A stretch of DNA of 64,000 bases. It comes from Nitrospirota bacterium. Lineage in GTDB: Bacteria > Nitrospirota > Thermodesulfovibrionia > Thermodesulfovibrionales > Dissulfurispiraceae. This document shows, piece after piece, positions 59,639 through 64,000 of the stretch (the stretch's first letter is position 1; every line of letters begins with the position of its first letter). A program made the translations under genes and the position numbers. Location of the stretch: positions 50,952-114,951 of the forward strand of contig JAFGXL010000020.1 of assembly GCA_016936655.1 (NCBI GenBank), in the 5' to 3' direction. Below the pieces are notes generated by a model. The model worked only from the letters and a program-made list of their open reading frames with translations, was not told the origin of the DNA and searched no databases.

Positions 59639-61524
59639 TGCATGGCGATGAATTCTTTTTTCAGGCGATAGTCTATTTATCCGCTGCTTTAATATCAGTT
59701 CCTGTAGCCAAACGGCTTGGTCTAGGTTCTGTGCTCGGATATCTGGTAGCAGGCATTTTGATTGGCCCATTCTGCATAGGTCTGGTTGGAGCAGAAGGGC
59801 AGGATGTTATGCACTTTGCAGAGTTCGGCGTCACTATGATGCTCTTTCTGATAGGGCTGGAGCTCCAGCCAATGCTGCTATGGAGACTAAGGGCTCCCAT
59901 TATAGGAATGGGAGGGCTGCAGGTCTCTATAACAGCTATTTTTATTGCTGCTGCCGCTGCAGTTATTGGGCTGCCTCTGAAGAGCGGTCTTGCAATAGGT
60001 CTGATACTCGCATTGTCATCAACTGCTATCGTGCTCCAGTCGATCGCTGAAAAGGGGCTGATCAAGACAGATGCTGGACAGAGCTCCTTTTCAGTCCTTC
60101 TTTTTCAGGATATAGCCGTAATACCAATAATTGCGATACTGCCGCTGCTCGCAATCGGATCAACAGCAGGAATGGATCAGCAAGATTATAAATTATGGAT
60201 TCAGAATCTGCCAGCCTGGCTGCATGCACTAGTTGTGCTCGGCATTATGGGGGCAATAACAGCAGTAGGATTGTTTTTGGTAAGGCCTTTTTTCCGGATA
60301 ATCGCAGGGACTCGTTTAAGGGAATTGTTTACTGCATCTGCATTGCTGCTAGTCATCGGCACAGCGTATTTAATGACAAAGGTAGGCATGAGTCCGGCTC
60401 TTGGCACATTTATGGCAGGTGTAGTATTAGCAAATAGTGAATACAGACATGAACTCCAGAGTGATATAGAACCATTTAAGGGGTTGCTGCTTGGGCTCTT
60501 TTTCATAGCTGTAGGCGCTGGAATAGATTTCAGGCTTATCATATCTTCGCCCGGCACAATATTAGCCCTCGTATGCAGCCTAATGATTATTAAAGCCTTA
60601 GTATTATTCATACTCGGCAAATTTTTTAGAATGAGCGCTGATCAAAACATACTGTTTGCTCTGGCTCTTGCGCAGGGAAGCGAGTTTGGATTTGTGCTCT
60701 TTTCTTTTGCGCTACAGCATAATGTGCTGTCTCCGGATATTGTTAATCCTATGGTGGCGGCTGTGGCAGTATCGATGGCGTTTACTCCGCTGCTGCTTTT
60801 AATAAATGAAAAGTTTGTTCAGCCAAGATTCGGCACAAAAGAGCTTGATTCAAAAGCAGCCGATTATATAGACCATCAGAGTGATGTAATAGTAGTGGGC
60901 TTTGACAGCTTCGGTAGTCTTTTGGGCAGATTGCTCAGGGCTAATGGCCTGGATATAACAGTGCTCGAGCTGGATTCCGATAAGGTCGAGCTGTTGCGCA
61001 AGCTTGGGCTCAAGGTCTACTATGGTGATGCATCCAGATACGATCTGCTCAGATCAGCAGGAGCTGAAAATGCAAAGATACTGGTTCTGGCTATGCATGA
61101 TCATAAAAAACAGCTGCAGATAGTTAATGCTGTGAAGAAATATTTTCCAAATCTAAAAATATTCGCGCAGACCTCAGGAAGAACCCAGGCATATGAACTT
61201 TATGATGCCGGCGTTGATCATATCTACAGAGAGACTCTCGATACATCGTTAAGAGCCGGAACAGATGTACTTAGGGCTCTCGGTTTTAGATCATACCAGG
61301 CGCATAGGGCTGCCAGGACATTCAGGCTCCATGATGAACAGTCTGTTGAAAAACTTAGGCATATAAGTCATGATCACACAAAATATTTGTCTGCAGCTAG
61401 GCAGCATATAGAAGACCTTGAAGAATTGCTGATCTCAGAACTGAATGAAAACAGAAAACTTCGTGATGATGGATGGGACGCATCATTGACAAGCAGAGAC
61501 ATGAATAAAGCAAAGGATAAATAG
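59638..61524 (+). CDS. kefC: Glutathione-regulated-type K+/H+ antiporter KefC
   Basis: The 628-residue protein has about 12-13 membrane helices in a CPA2 antiporter domain (GYLVAGILIGPF, GVTMMLFLIGLELQP, ALSSTAIVLQSIAEKG) and a C-terminal RCK/TrkA-N domain (about 415-530: VIVVGFDSFGSLLGRLL, YYGDASRYDLLRSAGAENAK). It would release K+ in exchange for protons, controlled by its soluble domain and KefF. It is coupled to kefF by a 1-nt overlap. Confidence 0.93.
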   Translation: MHGDEFFFQAIVYLSAALISVPVAKRLGLGSVLGYLVAGILIGPFCIGLVGAEGQDVMHFAEFGVTMMLFLIGLELQPMLLWRLRAPIIGMGGLQVSITAIFIAAAAAVIGLPLKSGLAIGLILALSSTAIVLQSIAEKGLIKTDAGQSSFSVLLFQDIAVIPIIAILPLLAIGSTAGMDQQDYKLWIQNLPAWLHALVVLGIMGAITAVGLFLVRPFFRIIAGTRLRELFTASALLLVIGTAYLMTKVGMSPALGTFMAGVVLANSEYRHELQSDIEPFKGLLLGLFFIAVGAGIDFRLIISSPGTILALVCSLMIIKALVLFILGKFFRMSADQNILFALALAQGSEFGFVLFSFALQHNVLSPDIVNPMVAAVAVSMAFTPLLLLINEKFVQPRFGTKELDSKAADYIDHQSDVIVVGFDSFGSLLGRLLRANGLDITVLELDSDKVELLRKLGLKVYYGDASRYDLLRSAGAENAKILVLAMHDHKKQLQIVNAVKKYFPNLKIFAQTSGRTQAYELYDAGVDHIYRETLDTSLRAGTDVLRALGFRSYQAHRAARTFRLHDEQSVEKLRHISHDHTKYLSAARQHIEDLEELLISELNENRKLRDDGWDASLTSRDMNKAKDK

Positions 61525-61608
61525 CTGAAACAACGATAGTTTATATTTGCTGATCTCTGGTAAAATGAAAAATATAATATTAAACGGATGTTGATTAAGG
61601 AGAAGAAA

Positions 61609-62376
61609 TTGAAGATTACACTCTTTGCTTTATTTATTATTCTTTATGGATTGACAATTAATGCTGATCATGTATCAGCGCATGGCGGATGCGAGTCTGA
61701 CTGCGGCAGATGCCACAGGCTCAAAAAGTCAGAGGCAGAATCTGTAGTAAAAGATCTAGGCATAAGGAATGCCAAGATAATAGGAATACAAACAGCAGAA
61801 ATAAAATCTCTCTGGGAGATAGCTATAGAGACAGACGGCAAAAGAGGAATCATATATCTTGATTTTTCCAAAAACAAGATCATCTCAGGAAATATAATTG
61901 ATGTAAAAACCAAACTCAACAATACAGCAGAAGCAATACAGAAGATACAGCCTAAGGTCGACTTTTCGAAGATCAAACTTAATTATGACCTTGTTATGGG
62001 CAATGCACATGGGTCAAAAAAAGTTGTTGTTGTCACAGATCCCAATTGCGGATTCTGCGCAAAGCTGCATGAAGAGATTAAAAAAGTTATAGCAGAAAAT
62101 AAGAATGTCGGATTTTTCATAAAGCTCTTCCCTCTGAATTCAGACTCTCGCAAAAAAGCACAGACAGTTATATGCTCCAAGAACTTAAAAAATCTCGAAG
62201 CCAATTTTCAAAGAAAAGAGACCACACCTGTAACATGCACAACAGGAGAACTGGATGAAAATATCGCGCTCTTTAAGAGCTTTGACATAACCGGCACTCC
62301 TGCTCTGATAATGGAAGACGGCTCGGTATATGTCGGTTACAGACCAGCACAGGAGATATTAAAACTACTGAAATAA
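61609..62376 (+). CDS. DsbC-like thiol-disulfide protein with an N-terminal CxxCH motif
   Basis: The 255-residue protein has a signal peptide (MKITLFALFIILYGLTINA), then an N-terminal module with C28, C32, C35 and H36 (CESDCGRCH), and a C-terminal thioredoxin-like domain with the redox pair C147 and C150 (DPNCGFCAKLH) and a cis-proline loop (TGTPAL). C32-x-x-C35-H36 could bind a c-type haem, which is not a DsbC feature. The middle region matches the DsbC-type dimerisation domain loosely. The start is TTG at 61609 with AAGGAG (61597-61602); an ATG at 61588 is upstream of that site. Confidence 0.82.
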   Translation: MKITLFALFIILYGLTINADHVSAHGGCESDCGRCHRLKKSEAESVVKDLGIRNAKIIGIQTAEIKSLWEIAIETDGKRGIIYLDFSKNKIISGNIIDVKTKLNNTAEAIQKIQPKVDFSKIKLNYDLVMGNAHGSKKVVVVTDPNCGFCAKLHEEIKKVIAENKNVGFFIKLFPLNSDSRKKAQTVICSKNLKNLEANFQRKETTPVTCTTGELDENIALFKSFDITGTPALIMEDGSVYVGYRPAQEILKLLK

Positions 62377-62512
62377 GGTAAATAAAAAATATTGGCTTGT
62401 AGATCAGATAATACTATGCCTATAAAGTTGTTAGATATATCTCAAAAGACCCGATAGGCTTCAGTGCTTAGTAAAATCCTGCTTGTTCTGCAAAGAAGCT
62501 TATTAGAAAAAA
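62377..62512. other. Non-coding gap before tRNA-Val
   Basis: This A/T-rich stretch between the DsbC-like gene and the tRNA has no convincing ORF, terminator or repeat that I can identify. Together with the tRNA it forms the longest interval without a protein-coding gene in the window (62377-62690). Confidence 0.6.
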
Positions 62513-62587
62513 TGGTAGGCACGAGGGGTATCGAACCCCTGACCTCTACCGTGTCAAGGTAGCGCTCTCCCACTGAGCTACGCGCCT
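62513..62587 (-). tRNA. tRNA-Val (GAC anticodon)
   Basis: On the minus strand a complete cloverleaf can be drawn: acceptor AGGCGCG with CGTGCCT, D-stem GCTC with GAGC, anticodon stem CTACC with GGTAG around the loop TTGACAC (anticodon GAC), T-stem AGGGG with CCCCT and the T-loop TTCGATA. CCA is encoded at the 3' end. A GAC anticodon reads valine GUC codons. Confidence 0.95.
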
Positions 62588-62602
62588 AAGGTTGAGTGTT
62601 AA

Positions 62603-62631
62603 ATTAAACCAGATACTACATTTTTTGTCAA
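62603..62631 (-). promoter_or_regulatory. Promoter of tRNA-Val
   Basis: On the minus strand TTGACA (62631 to 62626), a 17-bp spacer and TTTAAT (62608 to 62603) end about 15 nt before the tRNA 5' end. Confidence 0.75.
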
Positions 62632-62690
62632 TATTAACGATATATTAAATATGAATTGTATGTGAGTCATTACGGTGATAATATATTGAT

Positions 62691-63371
62691 ATGAGATACC
62701 TGCTGATAATAACCATTATTATTCTTTCTGCGCCGCATGCGTTTGCTGATATATATGTTATGCATGCGCCGGACGGCTCTGTATATTTTACAAACTCCAG
62801 ACCTGATGATAGCTCTGCAAAGGTGGTTATGAGAGAGCAGGGCGCAGTTTCTGCAGAGCCTGCAGCAGATCCTGTTAATGCGTCTGATTATGTTAGCCTG
62901 GCTGAAAAGAAGGCCAGAAAGCATAATGTTGATCCTGATCTGTTGAAGGCTGTTATTAAGGCAGAGTCTAACTGGAATCCGAGGGCTGTGTCGCCAAAGG
63001 GCGCCAGAGGTCTTATGCAGCTTATGCCTGCTACTGCTGCTGAACTTGGCGTAAAAAATGTTTTTGATCCTGTTGAAAATATAGACGGAGGCGCTAGGTA
63101 CTTAAGATATCTGCTTGAGAAGTTTAACGGCAATTTGACTCTTGCTCTTGCTGCCTACAATGCCGGTCCTGCGCGGGTAGAGCGCAAGATGCGCGTTCCA
63201 GCGATACAGGAGACCGTATCTTATGTCAGAAAAATTGTGACTTCATACAAGAAAAATGGAGGATCGGTAATGCCCAGGGCTGCTGTAAATAAAGAGCCGA
63301 AAATTGTGAGAGTTGTTCTTGAGGACGGCTCTGTTGTCTTTACAAATACAAACTACTTTCAGATACGTTAA
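62691..63371 (+). CDS. Lytic murein transglycosylase (SLT domain) with flanking DUF4124-like strands
   Basis: The 226-residue protein has a signal peptide (about residues 1-19) and an SLT domain (about 70-180) with the catalytic E92 (IKAESNWNPRAV), GARGLMQLMPATA and LALAAYNAGP. It cleaves peptidoglycan glycan strands in the periplasm, giving anhydro-muropeptides. Short segments DGSVYFTN near residue 28 and DGSVVFTN near residue 213 resemble DUF4124-type strands on both sides of the enzyme domain. It may feed the recycling genes at 53-59 kb. No Shine-Dalgarno precedes the ATG. Confidence 0.9.
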   Translation: MRYLLIITIIILSAPHAFADIYVMHAPDGSVYFTNSRPDDSSAKVVMREQGAVSAEPAADPVNASDYVSLAEKKARKHNVDPDLLKAVIKAESNWNPRAVSPKGARGLMQLMPATAAELGVKNVFDPVENIDGGARYLRYLLEKFNGNLTLALAAYNAGPARVERKMRVPAIQETVSYVRKIVTSYKKNGGSVMPRAAVNKEPKIVRVVLEDGSVVFTNTNYFQIR

Positions 63372-63389
63372 ATTTTAGTTTCTATCAGT

Positions 63390-63395
63390 TATAAT
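63390..63395 (+). promoter_or_regulatory. -10 box for a possibly leaderless nadA transcript
   Basis: TATAAT ends 7 nt before the nadA ATG at 63403, which has no Shine-Dalgarno. TTAAAT at 63368-63373 is a weak -35 candidate at 16 bp. Confidence 0.4.
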
Positions 63396-63402
63396 AACCG
63401 TC

Positions 63403-64000
63403 ATGACCCAGACCAGAGATTCCATAGCAGACGAGATTTTATCACTTAAAAAAGAGAAGCATGCAATAATTATGGCGCACAATTATCAGCGCGATGAGGT
63501 GCAGGCTATTGCGGATTTTACAGGCGATTCTCTCGAGCTCTCCAGAAAAGCTGCCGATATTGATTGTGATGTGATTGTTTTTTGCGGTGTTCACTTTATG
63601 GCAGAGAGCGCTGCTATTTTAGCTCCACAGAAGTGCGTGCTGCTGCCGGTGCTGGATGCAGGGTGTCCAATGGCTGATATGGTGGAGGTCAGTTCAGAAA
63701 GAAGGGTATGGAAGGTCTTCCCCGGATATAAGGAGCAGCCATCTTTTGTATTTCCTCATACATATACACTTAGAGATATAAAAGAACAATATCCAGGAGT
63801 TCCTGTTGTAGCATATGTAAATACAACTGCTGAGGTTAAGGCTAAGAGTGATATATGCTGCACATCAGCAAATGTTAACAGGATTGTTGAGTCTCTTTCT
63901 TCGGATGCTGTCATCTGCATTCCCGATCGCAATCTTTCCATGTGGGCTCAGAAAAATTCAGATAAAAAGGTTATTGCATGGGACGGCTTTTGCCATGTGC
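63403..64000 (+). CDS. nadA: Quinolinate synthase NadA (3' truncated by window end)
   Basis: The reading frame is open from the ATG at 63403 to the end of the window, giving 199 residues. It shows [33 protein letters not shown] features (visible here as [10 protein letters not shown] and GDSLELS), [24 protein letters not shown] and [11 protein letters not shown] with [10 protein letters not shown], all diagnostic of quinolinate synthase. The enzyme condenses iminoaspartate with dihydroxyacetone phosphate in NAD synthesis and uses a [4Fe-4S] cluster, two of whose cysteines lie in the visible part. The rest lies beyond 64000. Confidence 0.95.
   Translation, partial: MTQTRDSIADEILSLKKEKHAIIMAHNYQRDEVQAIADFTGDSLELSRKAADIDCDVIVFCGVHFMAESAAILAPQKCVLLPVLDAGCPMADMVEVSSERRVWKVFPGYKEQPSFVFPHTYTLRDIKEQYPGVPVVAYVNTTAEVKAKSDICCTSANVNRIVESLSSDAVICIPDRNLSMWAQKNSDKKVIAWDGFCHV

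Noticed and set aside
1..64000. CRISPR arrays, insertion sequences, phage genes or long direct repeats
   Set aside because: None seen; the only long near-repeat is the symporter paralog pair, which is a gene duplication rather than a mobile element.

Overview
This 64 kb window looks like one contiguous, densely coded chromosomal segment of a Gram-negative, probably anaerobic bacterium. The Gram-negative call rests on lipoprotein signals, a beta-barrel porin, periplasmic HtrA, DsbC-like and SLT proteins, and an Mpl-like ligase. The anaerobic call rests on B12-dependent ribonucleotide reductase, a ferredoxin-fused EtfA, indolepyruvate:ferredoxin oxidoreductase, a tungsten-type aldehyde oxidoreductase and HemW. 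Low-to-mid GC, UbiD and the overall gene mix suggest a Nitrospirota-like or deltaproteobacterial lineage. That placement is an inference from gene content, not a phylogeny. I see no insertion sequence, prophage, CRISPR array or rRNA operon.

Layout. 1-2.2 kb: end of a pyrimidine operon (pyrK-pyrD) plus a SAM hydrolase gene. 2.2-3.9 kb: a CsdA-type RNA helicase behind a consensus promoter and a leader terminator hairpin. 3.9-10.3 kb: a TPP riboswitch driving thiS-thiG-thiE-thiC, then nrdJ, a YdcF-type gene and pdxJ. 10.3-11.5 kb: lipocalin and LysE-family genes on the minus strand. 11.6-21.5 kb: acpS, etfBA, fabD, mdh, ndk, a haem-sensor diguanylate cyclase, ubiD, ribD and hemW. 21.5-27.9 kb (minus): htrA, tilS, acyl-CoA dehydrogenase, pmbA-like, queD and hpt. 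28-36.9 kb: an AddB/AddA-type recombination nuclease pair enclosing three small genes, then slipin and TVP38 genes. 36.9-47.8 kb: an arylpyruvate/arylacetate module (iorA; convergent iorB with two PaaK and two double-ACT genes; two SSS symporters with a 54-residue accessory protein; an outer-membrane porin). 47.9-53.5 kb (minus): aldehyde oxidoreductase, a duplicated class II aldolase, then yceD-rpmF-plsX-fabH. 53.6-59 kb: a cell-wall salvage cluster (Mpl-like ligase, PAS-GGDEF, NamZ-type muramidase, fused MurU-AmgK). 59-64 kb: KefF/KefC, a DsbC-like protein with a CxxCH motif, tRNA-Val(GAC), a lytic transglycosylase and the start of nadA.

How the parts fit. Fatty acid and lipid initiation (acpS, fabD, fabH, plsX) and flavin electron transfer (etfBA, acyl-CoA dehydrogenase) are spread over several operons. 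The two standout modules are the peptidoglycan-salvage cluster, where a fused nucleotidyltransferase-kinase could turn MurNAc released by a cytoplasmic muramidase directly into UDP-MurNAc, and the aromatic-acid module, where uptake, CoA activation and ferredoxin-linked oxidation are adjacent. Regulatory signals include the TPP riboswitch, the helicase leader attenuator, a pair of palindromic operator-like sites before the second symporter, several -10 boxes placed 6-8 nt before start codons that lack a Shine-Dalgarno (possible leaderless mRNAs), and a probable ATT start codon.
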